Shown here one piece after another: positions 53,509-61,552 of a stretch of DNA of 61,552 nt. Source of the stretch: REEB509 sp049314555 (GTDB lineage: Bacteria > Pseudomonadota > Alphaproteobacteria > Caulobacterales > Aquidulcibacteraceae); contig JBMOEW010000017.1 of NCBI GenBank assembly GCA_049314555.1, positions 1 through 61,552 of the forward strand, read 5' to 3'. The translations under genes were made by a program, and so were the position numbers. How positions within the stretch are numbered: the first letter of the stretch is position 1; every line of letters starts with the position of its first letter. The notes below the pieces were generated by a model. The model was not told where the DNA came from. It did no database searches and saw only the letters and a program-made list of their open reading frames with translations.

Positions 53509-54219
53509 TCAGTCCTTAAGGTTGATCAGCGAAAGGAACTCCCGCCGCAGCGGCGCGTCCTTCAGGAAGGAGCCACGCATAGCGCTATTCACCATCTTCG
53601 TCGCGTTATCCTTGACCCCGCGCCAATGCATGCAAAAGTGGTCCGCCTCCATCACAACCGCCAATCCATCCGGGCGCACCTTATCCATCAACAACTCCGC
53701 GAGCTGAGTAATCGCCTCTTCCTGGATCTGCGGCCGAGACATGATCCAGTCCGCCAGACGCGAATACTTCGAAAGCCCGATCAAGTTCGAATGCTCGTTC
53801 GGCACCAACCCGATCCACAATCGCCCCAGGATCGGGCAAAAATGGTGGCTGCAGGCGCTGCGAATGGTGATGGGCCCAACAATCATAAGCTCGTTGAGAG
53901 ACTCGACGTTTGGAAACTCCGTCACGGCCGGCGGGCTGACGTAGCGGCCCTTGAACACCTCAGACAGGTACATTTTCGCCACCCGCCGCGCCGTATCGTG
54001 CGTGTTGTGATCGCTCTCGATGTCGATCACGAGGCTTTCGAGCACGGTCTTGAACTTGGCCGCCACCTCGTCCTGCAAGGCCTCCAATTCGCCGGATTGG
54101 AGAAAAGCGGCAATACTGTCGTTGGCGTGAAAACGCTTGCGCGCCTTCACAAGCCGCGCCCGGATCCGCGCAGAAACCGGCTCCTCTTCTTTAGGTTTTT
54201 TCGGTTTTGGATCGTCCAT
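53509..54219 (-). CDS. folE: GTP cyclohydrolase I
   Basis: FolE converts GTP to dihydroneopterin triphosphate, the first step to folate and other pterins. The 236-residue protein has zinc ligands in SACSHHFCPI (Cys123, His126) and EADHFCMHWRGVKD (Cys196). IGLSKYSRLADWI also matches. A charged extension of about 20 residues precedes the usual N-terminus. Start ATG at 54219. It is followed directly by the BLUF gene. Confidence 0.95.
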   Translation of the reverse strand: MDDPKPKKPKEEEPVSARIRARLVKARKRFHANDSIAAFLQSGELEALQDEVAAKFKTVLESLVIDIESDHNTHDTARRVAKMYLSEVFKGRYVSPPAVTEFPNVESLNELMIVGPITIRSACSHHFCPILGRLWIGLVPNEHSNLIGLSKYSRLADWIMSRPQIQEEAITQLAELLMDKVRPDGLAVVMEADHFCMHWRGVKDNATKMVNSAMRGSFLKDAPLRREFLSLINLKD

Positions 54220-54300
54220 ACACGCGCTCCCAGGGTGGCGAAGCGTAGAGTGTTCCACGCACGAACCAAAAACACCACAGGAACGATCGCCGCAGGCGAA

Positions 54301-54861
54301 CTATTCGGCAAGCAAACCAAATGCCGCCAAGCGTGTCCGCGCATCGGCGGCCACAACGCTAGGACCGGCCCCCGTTGCCCGCAGGGCCTCACGCGCGGCG
54401 GAAATTTCGGCGAGCGCTTGCGCCCAGATCGGCGGGAAAGCCCGCGCCAGCTGCGCGCGAGCCACCCGGGCCGCCGCCGGACTGGCCCCGCCCGTGCCGG
54501 CAGAAAGCGTCAGCAAACCCCGCCGCTCCACCGCCGGCGTATGGAAATCGCAGTACGCCAACACGTCTTCCACGTTCACCAAAACCCCCGCCGCGCGCGC
54601 AAGGCCCGCTAGGCCTGCGGCCACATCCGGTTCCAAGTCCGCGATCCAGATCGCGTGGTAGGACGCAATCAAATTCGCTCCGGGAAGCCCAAGCTGTAAC
54701 GATCCTGCGGCGCTCTCTGCAAGTTCCGCTATCGGATCATCCGACCACACATCAGGCTCAGCCCGCCCCGCGCGCAGCCACGCAAGTCGCCTCACCGTCA
54801 ACTCAGATCGCCCGATCAACGCGATCCGCGCATACTTTGGGTCCAAGTGGATGGGGATCAT
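54301..54861 (-). CDS. Siroheme synthase N-terminal domain (precorrin-2 dehydrogenase/ferrochelatase)
   Basis: The 186-residue protein matches the CysG/Met8 N-terminal domain: PIHLDPKYARIALIGRSEL at the start (an atypical Rossmann motif), VNVEDVLAYCDFHTPAVERRGLLTLSAGTGGASPAAAR (core residues), and a helical tail. It would oxidise precorrin-2 and insert iron to make siroheme for the sulfite reductase in the same operon. The Rossmann glycine motif is weak, so cofactor use may differ. Confidence 0.85.
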   Translation of the reverse strand: MIPIHLDPKYARIALIGRSELTVRRLAWLRAGRAEPDVWSDDPIAELAESAAGSLQLGLPGANLIASYHAIWIADLEPDVAAGLAGLARAAGVLVNVEDVLAYCDFHTPAVERRGLLTLSAGTGGASPAAARVARAQLARAFPPIWAQALAEISAAREALRATGAGPSVVAADARTRLAAFGLLAE

Positions 54862-55601
54862 GCCGCCTGCGCCACATCGCGAACGCCAATGGCGCTGCTG
54901 GCAACCTCGCCAATGACCAGTAACGCGGGCCCCGCACCAAGCTGCGTCGCAAGCGCAGCAAGCTCCTCAAGCGTTCCCGCAACAATGCGTTCGTCAGCAC
55001 GCGAAGCATTTTCGATAAAGGCCACTGGCCGAAGCGCCGGAACACCCAAAGCCAATAGCGCGCTACGCACGGTTTCGGCCTGCTTGGCCCCCATGTAGAC
55101 AACCGCGGTCTCCGCCGCCGCCGCCGCCCGTGCCCAATTTGAGCCCTGCGCTTGCCCCTTTCCAACCGTCGGCGTCACAAACGTCACGGACCGCGAAACC
55201 CCGCGTTGCGTCAAAGACACCCCAAGCGCAGATGCCCCGGCAAATGCCGCACTCACCCCAGGAACGCTCACTACAGGAATGCCCGCCGCGCGGCATGCCG
55301 CGATTTCTTCGCTCGCTCGTCCAAACACGTGCGGATCGCCGCCCTTCAGGCGCACAACAACGCTGTGGCGCAATCCCAAACGAACCAAAAGCCGGCCAAT
55401 CAACCGTTGGTCAACGGAAGGTCGGCCAGCGCGCTTTCCTACGTTGAACAGGCGGGCCTGCGAGGCAAGCGCCAGCACCTCAGCGCTCACCAACGCATCA
55501 TGCAAAACGACGTCAGCACGCTCCAAAAGCCGCACCGCCCGAACCGTCAACAGGTCAGCCGCGCCGGGTCCAGCGCCAACGAGATACACCGTCCCCGTCA
55601 C
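54858..55601 (-). CDS. cobA: Uroporphyrinogen-III C-methyltransferase
   Basis: The 247-residue SUMT has VYLVGAGPGAADLLTVRAVRLLERADVVLHDALVS at the start, VVRLKGGDPHVFGRASEE, and VVSVPGVSAAFAGASALGVSLTQRGVS. VVYMGAKQAE also fits the fold (core residues given). It makes precorrin-2, the siroheme precursor. Start is GTG at 55601, overlapping the DUF934 stop as GTGA. Third gene of the operon. Confidence 0.93.
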   Translation of the reverse strand: MTGTVYLVGAGPGAADLLTVRAVRLLERADVVLHDALVSAEVLALASQARLFNVGKRAGRPSVDQRLIGRLLVRLGLRHSVVVRLKGGDPHVFGRASEEIAACRAAGIPVVSVPGVSAAFAGASALGVSLTQRGVSRSVTFVTPTVGKGQAQGSNWARAAAAAETAVVYMGAKQAETVRSALLALGVPALRPVAFIENASRADERIVAGTLEELAALATQLGAGPALLVIGEVASSAIGVRDVAQAA

Positions 55602-56245
55602 GCCGCATTCTCACGCAACCGGCCAACACCAAGTTCATCCACCAGCCTGTCCCGTTCCAAAAGCTTCGCTTGGGCAGCGCGAACGGCCGCCGCTCTGTCG
55701 CGGTTTGTGGCCGCCGCCAACCCCGAGGCGTAAACCGCCGAAAAGCTGCCCAGCGCCGCAAGCGCTGGGGCCAAAGCCTGATCGCCGCGCAACGCAAATT
55801 CGTCAAACCCAACCTGGGCCAATGCAAACAGCTGATCCGCCGTCACCGCACCCACCGCGCGCAGTCGTCCCTTAAATCCGAACCGCTCCCGCAAAATCCG
55901 CGCAATGCTGTAGCCGCGCCCATCGTTGATCCGGTGGATATCAACGCCAATCAACGCGGCACCATCCAAGTTGCCGCGCAAGCGCTCCAAATCATCTGTC
56001 GGCTGAAGAAGGATGCCGGCCGCCTGGTTTGGCGCCTCAAGCCAAGTGTCCAAAGACACAATTGGCCCGCCCTCAAAGATCACAACCGTTGGCGCGGCTG
56101 GAGATTTCACCCCAGGAACGATCCGCTTGCGGCTATCACCCTGCCCCTCATTGGGCGGCACACGGACAGTCACGGCACTTGCACTTTGCGCTTCCCCAGT
56201 CACGCGGGGAACAGCACTGCCATGTATCGATATCAAGAGGCTCAT
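55598..56245 (-). CDS. DUF934 protein, sulfite-reduction accessory
   Basis: The 215-residue protein matches DUF934: DDLERLRGNLDGAALIGVDI, NDGRGYSIARILRERFGFKGRLRAVGAV, and FALAQVGFDEFALRGD in the core. The family accompanies CysI-type sulfite reductases in many proteobacteria. An N-terminal extension of about 50 residues is longer than usual. Its function is not fixed, though it is predicted to feed electrons or assist assembly. Confidence 0.88.
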   Translation of the reverse strand: MSLLISIHGSAVPRVTGEAQSASAVTVRVPPNEGQGDSRKRIVPGVKSPAAPTVVIFEGGPIVSLDTWLEAPNQAAGILLQPTDDLERLRGNLDGAALIGVDIHRINDGRGYSIARILRERFGFKGRLRAVGAVTADQLFALAQVGFDEFALRGDQALAPALAALGSFSAVYASGLAAATNRDRAAAVRAAQAKLLERDRLVDELGVGRLRENAA

Positions 56246-57894
56246 ACCGGTTCGCCTTCTGCTTCACTCAGACCTGCAGTAAACCCCTCAAAGCCAAGCC
56301 GTTCGACGGTATCAATGAACCGCTCCCGGGGCTCGCGAAGGGCAAGATACGTTTGTGCCAACTGTTCAATGACGTCTGGCACATGCTCAGCACGCACAGC
56401 CTTGCCGATCAGGCGAGCGAGGCGTCCGCCCTTGTCCGACCGACCGCCCAACAGCACTTGAAACCACTCGTCGCCGGCCTTCTCCACCCCAAGCACGCCG
56501 ATGTGCCCAACGTGATGGTGTGCACACGCATTAATACAGCCGGACACATTGATATCGATCCGGCCAAGGTCCTGCTCGTACACGGACAGTTTGTCTGCGA
56601 TCGCCGCCGAAAGCGGGATCGATTTCGCATTGGCGAGGGTGCAGAAATCGCCGCCGGGGCAGCAAATAATGTCTGATGCCAACCCAATGTTTGCCCGCCC
56701 CAGGGAAAGCGCGTCCAATTCGCGCCAGAGCGCCTCCAAAACGCCCCGCTCGACATGCGGCAACACCAGGTTTTGGTGATACGAAACCCGCACTTCGCCA
56801 AAGCTGTAGCGGTCTGCAAGCGCGGCCACCGCGTCCATTTCATCCGCAGTCGCATCACCCGGCGCGATCCCTTCGCGCTTCAGGCTGATCGTCACCGCCG
56901 CATAATCCTTATGCCGATGGGCCACCACATTTTGCTTCATCCAGGCCCGAAAGCGCGGTTGGGCCGATCGCGAGGTCTTGGCAGGCCCCGCTGCATCCAC
57001 CAACGGCGGATCCACAAAGTGGCCACTCACCCGCGCCAAGGCCTCTTCCGAAATCGCATTCGGCCCACCTCGCACATGCTCCCAATCGGCCTCGACTTCC
57101 CTGGCAAACCCCTCCGCACCCAGAGCTTCAACCAGGATCTTGATCCGCGCCTTGTAGATGTTGTCACGGCGGCCAAACCGATTGTAAGTCCGCAGCACCG
57201 CTTCCGAGTAGGAAAGCAGTTCACTCCAATGCAAATCGCGCTTGATTACGCTGGCTAAACGCGGCGTGCGGCCTTGCCCGCCGCCCACCTTCACCACCAG
57301 CCGGACTTCACCTTTTTTGTCCCGGTAAAGATCAAACGCCAAGTCGTGCACCGAAGTTGCCGCCCGATCTTCCTTGGCCCCATTGAACGCAACCTTGAAC
57401 TTCCGCGGCAGATGGGCGAACTCCGGATGCAGCGTTGACCATTGCCGCATCAGCTCTGCATACGGACGAGGATCGACCAATTCGTCCTTGGCCAGCCCCG
57501 CAAAGGCATCGGTTGTCACATTGCGCACACAAGATCCGCTGGTCTGGATCGCGTGCATGCTCACGTCACTCAGCTCGCCAAGAATGGCAGGCGCATCCTC
57601 GATCTTGATCCAGTTGAATTGAACGTTTTGCCGCGTGGTAAAGTGGCCATAGGCTTTGTCGTATCGCCGCGAAATCGACGCCAAACGTCGCAACTGCAGG
57701 GACGACAACACCCCATAGGGAATAGCGATCCGCAGCATCGGCGCGTGCCGCTGGATATAGATGCCGTTCTGCAGCCGCAGCGGCTTGAAGGCGTCTTCGT
57801 CGATAGATCCTTGAAGATAGCGCTGCGTTTGGTCGCGGAATTGCGCCACCCGCTCCTCAATAATCAAACGGTCAACGGCGTCGTAGCGATACAT
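56242..57894 (-). CDS. cysI: Nitrite/sulfite reductase hemoprotein subunit (CysI-like)
   Basis: The 550-residue siroheme/4Fe-4S reductase has LRIAIPYGVLSSLQLRRLA and QTSGSCVRNVTTDAFAG. The cluster cysteines lie in CCPGGDFCTLANAKS (C-x5-C) and NVSGCINACAHHHVGHIGVLG (C-x3-C; core residues). It reduces sulfite to sulfide for cysteine synthesis, though nitrite reduction cannot be excluded. First gene of cysI-DUF934-cobA-siroheme synthase; every junction overlaps by four bases. Confidence 0.93.
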   Translation of the reverse strand: MYRYDAVDRLIIEERVAQFRDQTQRYLQGSIDEDAFKPLRLQNGIYIQRHAPMLRIAIPYGVLSSLQLRRLASISRRYDKAYGHFTTRQNVQFNWIKIEDAPAILGELSDVSMHAIQTSGSCVRNVTTDAFAGLAKDELVDPRPYAELMRQWSTLHPEFAHLPRKFKVAFNGAKEDRAATSVHDLAFDLYRDKKGEVRLVVKVGGGQGRTPRLASVIKRDLHWSELLSYSEAVLRTYNRFGRRDNIYKARIKILVEALGAEGFAREVEADWEHVRGGPNAISEEALARVSGHFVDPPLVDAAGPAKTSRSAQPRFRAWMKQNVVAHRHKDYAAVTISLKREGIAPGDATADEMDAVAALADRYSFGEVRVSYHQNLVLPHVERGVLEALWRELDALSLGRANIGLASDIICCPGGDFCTLANAKSIPLSAAIADKLSVYEQDLGRIDINVSGCINACAHHHVGHIGVLGVEKAGDEWFQVLLGGRSDKGGRLARLIGKAVRAEHVPDVIEQLAQTYLALREPRERFIDTVERLGFEGFTAGLSEAEGEPV

Positions 57895-57954
57895 GGCGGA
57901 TCCCGAAAGCAGGCAAACTTACCCGCTCACCGCCCCCACACACATAAGCTGCAG

Positions 57955-57971
57955 CTAAACTCAGAGTTTAG
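57955..57971. promoter_or_regulatory. Palindrome upstream of the sulfite-reductase operon
   Basis: CTAAACTC-A-GAGTTTAG is a perfect 8-base inverted repeat with a one-base centre, about 60 bases upstream of the cysI start. A second palindrome, AGCTGCAGCT, overlaps its left edge at 57947-57956. The position suits a repressor or activator site for the sulfite-reductase operon. The cognate regulator is unknown. Confidence 0.55.
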
Positions 57972-57998
57972 ATTTCACCCCGCCTCGAAGCCCAGCCC

Positions 57999-60053
57999 TT
58001 AGACCGGCACGGTGATGTGCTTGCCGCCGAAAACCGCTTGCCAGTTCTCGATTTCGCTCACCACAATTTCGTCCGCGGCATGCGCCAGCTCAGACACCGG
58101 CCCATAGTCCATCTCGCTATCCGCAGCCTTCAACAGCAACGAAATCCGCGCATGCACCGCATCGAGCTTCTGCGACGTCACCTCTGAAATCGCCGCAAAG
58201 CGCTCAAAATCGCCAAAATAGCGAATGCCGGCAATCGCCCCGCCGAAGGTTGGCAACATCACGCCAAGGAAGGTGAAAACCTTGGACATCTCCTTCAACG
58301 TACCCTTGTCCAGCCCGCCAGCCCATACCGTCGTCTGAAGGCACAAATAAATCGCCACCGACAACACCGCGAGCCGAAACATCCATTCAGACAGGGCATC
58401 AAGATTGTGATGAACCGCCGTCAAGCGCCGCGCCTTGCCGTGGTGATAATCGCGCTGCTGGGTCACATGCGTATCGAGCAGCGTTTGCAGGGCATGGCGC
58501 AAATACGCCGCGGTCACCTTTGTTCGGGGCAACCCCACTTCGCGCAGAGCATGTCGCGCATACCACTCCGGCCAAGAAGTTTCAGCCCCCTTGGGCCAGC
58601 GCCCCGGCGGCCGCGCCGCTCCAAGTGCCAAAAGCAGCGGCGCATGGCGCAAATACTCCGCCACCCGTCGCGTTTCAAACCATCGCCCGTGCCAGCGCTT
58701 CTTTTGACCTTGCCACGTGATGATCAAGATCAACGACAGCAGCACGAATTCAAACAGGGCGAAGGCCCACTTCACGTAGGAATCCGCGAACGGAAAATAG
58801 GCCATCCCCCCAACGATCGCAAACGACGAGAGGAAGAAGTTGATCATCATCCCCCCGCGATAAGTGTCGGAAAGGGCGGAAGAAATACCGTCTGCCCACG
58901 CAAATCGCGCCAACACGCCGGCACCGATCTTGGCATCAAACGAAGCATCCGCCCCCGGAAGATCGGTCAAGGCCTTCATGACCCCTGCCCCGCTCCCGGT
59001 TTGGATGGCCTCCGGCGGCTCATACGTCTGGCGCAAGGACCGAAACGGGTTGCTCCCCTTCACGCCACCAAACAAAGCCTCCACCCGGCGATAGGCATGC
59101 CAGCTGGCATTGCTCGTCGCCCGCCACCGGGAGACCGCAAGCGCTTGCACGCCTGGATGATCACCCTTGGAAGGACCAGATTTCGCATGGTCAGATTTCG
59201 AATGATCAGCCTTTGAATTTGGCTCCATCGGCCGCAGAGCCTGGCGCACCAGCGCCCCCAATTGCTCCAACCGATCCGCACCCGGATCACTCACCCGTAA
59301 CGAGGCCAGGGCCTCAGGCGCATAAAGGATCTGCCAGTCCTCCGGCGCGGCCGGGTCAATCCACACCACAGCCGCCCCGTGCTCCAGCGCGCGCTTGATG
59401 GTGTGCCCGGTCCCGCCGACAAACGTTGTCCGTGCCCCGTCCCAGATCGCAATCATGAAGTCAGACTGTTCGATCACGATCCGCGCGGCCAAGGCCACCC
59501 GCTCCGAAGAATCGGCGGAAAAAACCTCGTGCGCAATCACCGCGTTGGCGTCTGCAAACGTGGCGAGAAACAGTCGCTCTATGTCCGCGTCGTCGTCCGC
59601 CAGCTCAAACACCTGCGCCTGTTCACACAGCCCACGGATCGCCCCAGCGCGAGCCAGCACCTCAGGATCGGCAGCGCCATCCCCTTGGATCAATCGCAAC
59701 GCGTCGTCCGCGCTGCGCGGGGCCGCATTGATCGCCAGGTTCAGCTCCATGCCAAACGGCAGCGGCGCAACGAGGTCCCAACCGCGCTTCAGCGCCTCGC
59801 GCGCCACCAGCTGATCGGCACCGTCGGCCAACATCGAATGCATCCGCACCGGCGCCAGCGAACCCGCACCAAACGGAACTGGCTCATCGGCAACGGCCAG
59901 AGCGATGACATCGAGCACCCGCCCCACCGTCACCTCGATCGCCGCAAGGTTTGCGGTGTAGCCCGCGTGGGCGGCGCGATGCCCCGTGATCCCTAGGCTA
60001 AGCCGAATGCGGGGCGAGGCCGGAGCGGCTAAGGGCAACGAAGGTGTGATCAT
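57999..60053 (-). CDS. SLOG-like domain fused to four-TM membrane protein
   Basis: The 684-residue protein has an N-terminal SLOG-like nucleotide-binding domain (about residues 15-235), with SLGITGHR at 19-26 as in YpsA-like SLOGs and GGTGHTIKRALEHGAAVVWID near 213-233 (core residues). A charged linker with SKxDH repeats (280-299) follows. Two TM hairpins come next (about 401-447 and 556-611), separated by a soluble helical region, and a C-terminal cytoplasmic helix. The hairpins recall SLATT-type effector pores found beside or fused to nucleotide sensors. Whether it acts in defence or envelope stress is open. Confidence 0.75.
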   Translation of the reverse strand: MITPSLPLAAPASPRIRLSLGITGHRAAHAGYTANLAAIEVTVGRVLDVIALAVADEPVPFGAGSLAPVRMHSMLADGADQLVAREALKRGWDLVAPLPFGMELNLAINAAPRSADDALRLIQGDGAADPEVLARAGAIRGLCEQAQVFELADDDADIERLFLATFADANAVIAHEVFSADSSERVALAARIVIEQSDFMIAIWDGARTTFVGGTGHTIKRALEHGAAVVWIDPAAPEDWQILYAPEALASLRVSDPGADRLEQLGALVRQALRPMEPNSKADHSKSDHAKSGPSKGDHPGVQALAVSRWRATSNASWHAYRRVEALFGGVKGSNPFRSLRQTYEPPEAIQTGSGAGVMKALTDLPGADASFDAKIGAGVLARFAWADGISSALSDTYRGGMMINFFLSSFAIVGGMAYFPFADSYVKWAFALFEFVLLSLILIITWQGQKKRWHGRWFETRRVAEYLRHAPLLLALGAARPPGRWPKGAETSWPEWYARHALREVGLPRTKVTAAYLRHALQTLLDTHVTQQRDYHHGKARRLTAVHHNLDALSEWMFRLAVLSVAIYLCLQTTVWAGGLDKGTLKEMSKVFTFLGVMLPTFGGAIAGIRYFGDFERFAAISEVTSQKLDAVHARISLLLKAADSEMDYGPVSELAHAADEIVVSEIENWQAVFGGKHITVPV

Positions 60054-60300
60054 GGATTTGGTTTCAGCCCAACCAGGTTCGAAGGGATGTTCATCGTGTC
60101 AGCCAGGCCGTCAACTGGGCCTGGCGACCAACATAAATCGAGCAGGAAGTGAGTGTTACAGTCCGCACAGGGTGTTTAGGGGCTTGGCGCAGAAACGTCG
60201 AGCCGAGAAAATGCGCCAGGGTCTGCCTCAACCCGGGCCTGCGTCAATCTGTGTCAACCTCGGGTGCGTCGTTCGAGCAGGAAAGCCCAAGCTGCGCGCC

Positions 60301-60588
60301 TCAAACCCTAAACCCGTACTTCTCCCACATCAGGGTCTTGACCTCTTCAGAGGGCTCTTCGCCGTAACACGAAGCGATCACGCGCCCATAGTCGCAAAGG
60401 TCAATAATGCCATCGCCTTTGATAGCCTGCAGAAAGGCTCGTTCGCGGATCGGCAGAACCAGCAAAAAATAGTAGGCCCAGCGACCGGTCGTGTCTTTGG
60501 CCTTTAACTTGTGAATCAAATGGCCGCGGCTGGCGATGACCTGCTCTGTGTAGCTGCGTTTGCGGGGCGGGTGTTTTTGCGTCAACAT
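60301..60588 (-). CDS. Conserved small protein, unknown function
   Basis: The 95-residue protein opens MLTQKHPPRKRSYTEQVIAS and ends LCDYGRVIASCYGEEPSEEVKTLMWEKYG (core residues), a pattern I recognise as a conserved alphaproteobacterial hypothetical. It is hydrophilic with one short nonpolar stretch (YYFLLVLPI). ATG at 60588 is used; an in-frame TTG at 60606 is also possible. The 247 bases between it and the SLOG gene hold no gene that I can see. Confidence 0.75.
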   Translation of the reverse strand: MLTQKHPPRKRSYTEQVIASRGHLIHKLKAKDTTGRWAYYFLLVLPIRERAFLQAIKGDGIIDLCDYGRVIASCYGEEPSEEVKTLMWEKYGFRV

Positions 60589-60800
60589 AGAGGCTTGGCT
60601 AGCCAACGTTTGTGGCCAACTTTTGATCGCGGCGCCCGTTTTCTGCCGCGCCTTGGCAACAACCCGTGAGTAGCCGCAATCACCTCAAACGCTGGCACAA
60701 ACAGGCATGCAAATCGCCGAAGAAACGCAAAGCACAAATTACCCGCCACGACCTTTTCTGATCCGTAAGATTGGATAAGGTGGAAAAAAGGGGGAAACCG

Positions 60801-61265
60801 ATGGCCAATACTCTACCCAAATCCATAGTCGCAAAAACGTTCCTCGCAACGATCGCGGTCTGTGCCGTGCTCGCAGGCTGCAGCCCGAAGGCACCAGACA
60901 GCGCCGAACACGCCGCCACAGCGCCGGAACAAGCGCAAGCCTCCGCAGGGCCTGCAGCCACCAAGCCGCAGGAAGTTGGCGCGTGTGTCGACACCGCCGT
61001 GACCCTGGTTGGGCCCCGCCTGGAAGGCGTGCCAGACAGCGGCAGCGCCATCGAATACGCCAACGGCATGGCGCAGGTGGACTATAGCGTTGTGCCGGCC
61101 ATCGCGAATTCCCAGGTCGGCGATGCGGTGCGCGTTTGCCTCGTGAGTGTGCCGGAAAATTGCCCCCCAGGCGATGACAGAGGCCGCGTCTATTCCGCCA
61201 CCAATGCAAGAACGGGCGGAACCTGGACAGCCCCGGATAGCCAGCACATGTGCGGTGGGGCGTAA
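60801..61265 (+). CDS. Putative lipoprotein
   Basis: The 154-residue protein has a lipoprotein signal (TFLATIAVCAVLAGC, Cys27), an Ala/Pro/Glu-rich linker, and a soluble domain with four cysteines (GACVDT, VRVCLVSVPENCPPG, HMCGG). Two disulfides are possible. GGGGGAAA precedes the ATG at 60801. No family is recognised. A similar lipoprotein gene follows. Confidence 0.7.
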   Translation: MANTLPKSIVAKTFLATIAVCAVLAGCSPKAPDSAEHAATAPEQAQASAGPAATKPQEVGACVDTAVTLVGPRLEGVPDSGSAIEYANGMAQVDYSVVPAIANSQVGDAVRVCLVSVPENCPPGDDRGRVYSATNARTGGTWTAPDSQHMCGGA

Positions 61266-61316
61266 GCCACCCCGTTTGTTGAGATGCTCGCCCTGACCGA
61301 TTGGAGGACTGCAGGC

Positions 61317-61552
61317 ATGAGAACCGCGATTCAAGTCGCGGTCATTGCGATGGCATTGTCCGCATGCACCCCAGAGAGCCCCCCTCAAGCAAACGTCCCG
61401 CCAGCGCCTCAACCGCCTCAAGCGATGAGCGAAGAGTTTAGTGAATGCACGTGGGGCGAAGTCCGCGCCGCGGGCGTCTCGGTCTGGAGCTTCGCGTGCC
61501 CAGACCGACGCCTCGTTGGCGACGAGACCCTCCCCGGTTTTCAGGAGGAGTC
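61317..61552 (+). CDS. Putative lipoprotein (partial, cut by window end)
   Basis: The first 78 codons show a lipoprotein signal (IQVAVIAMALSAC, lipobox LSAC at Cys17), a Pro/Gln-rich linker and the start of a soluble domain with further cysteines (FSECTWGEV; SFACPDRRLVG). GGAGG precedes the ATG. It follows the 60801-61265 lipoprotein after 51 bases and is probably in the same transcript. Confidence 0.7.
   Translation, partial: MRTAIQVAVIAMALSACTPESPPQANVPPAPQPPQAMSEEFSECTWGEVRAAGVSVWSFACPDRRLVGDETLPGFQEE

Noticed and set aside
57955..57971. Reading the CTAAACTC palindrome as a terminator of the SLOG gene
   Set aside because: The SLOG gene on the minus strand ends at 57999 and the palindrome is 28 bases beyond, but it has a one-base loop and no long U-tract. 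An operator fits better, although a dual role is not excluded.
60054..60300. Gap between the SLOG gene and the small conserved protein, checked for a tRNA or small RNA
   Set aside because: No cloverleaf, strong stem-loop or terminator could be traced by eye. A plus-strand frame through it runs into the antisense of the 60301-60588 gene.

Overview
The window looks like a piece of a GC-rich alphaproteobacterial chromosome. Likely pointers are class I lysyl-tRNA synthetase, KdsA (so a Gram-negative outer membrane with Kdo), the alphaproteobacterial type of ATP-dependent DNA ligase, an Mla/MCE lipid transporter with a STAS-fused permease, and two TipN-like coiled-coil membrane proteins. These suggest Caulobacterales or a Hyphomonadaceae-like relative; this is inference from gene content, not from a marker tree. 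Genes are tightly packed on both strands. I count 17 same-strand junctions where the stop and the next start share four bases (ATGA or GTGA), so many operons are probably translationally coupled. No rRNA, tRNA, CRISPR array, insertion sequence or prophage was recognised.

Layout. 0-8 kb: a histidine phosphatase fragment and uvrB, then a divergent thioesterase-thioesterase-TetR operon with a palindromic operator, kdsA, a HAD-UbiA fusion, cysQ and a membrane protein. 8-16 kb: two tandem TipN-like paralogues facing an mlaE-mlaF-mlaD-lipoprotein operon. 16-28 kb: an MFS transporter, DUF423, two alpha/beta hydrolases, an AbgT transporter, DNA ligase, MscS, two unusual receiver-domain proteins, and a quinone oxidoreductase with its TetR regulator. 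28-33 kb: two palindromic repeat elements, a subtilisin-autotransporter with 24 consecutive prolines, an M20 peptidase and a second thioesterase pair. 33-37.5 kb: an accessory island with an orphan antitoxin, a DUF433/DUF5615 toxin-antitoxin pair, a TIR-domain gene and a formylglycine-generating-enzyme-like gene that both carry disabling mutations, and a possible nuclease-like gene. 37.5-44.4 kb: HDAC-like deacetylase, pyrD, DUF952, an S24 repressor, thiE, lysK and a SixA-like phosphatase. 44.5-54 kb: a decayed glycosyltransferase, two acyl-CoA dehydrogenases around a lipoprotein, cell-envelope and TerB-like proteins, chorismate mutase, a serine hydrolase, BLUF and folE. 54-58 kb: a four-gene siroheme and sulfite-reductase operon. 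58-61.5 kb: a large SLOG plus four-TM protein, a conserved small protein and two lipoproteins, the last cut by the window edge.

The most interesting material is the degraded TIR/FGE unit with its putative nuclease neighbour, the SLOG-four-TM protein as a possible nucleotide-sensing membrane effector, two separate hotdog thioesterase pairs in which key active-site residues are split between partners, and the tandem TipN-like pair.
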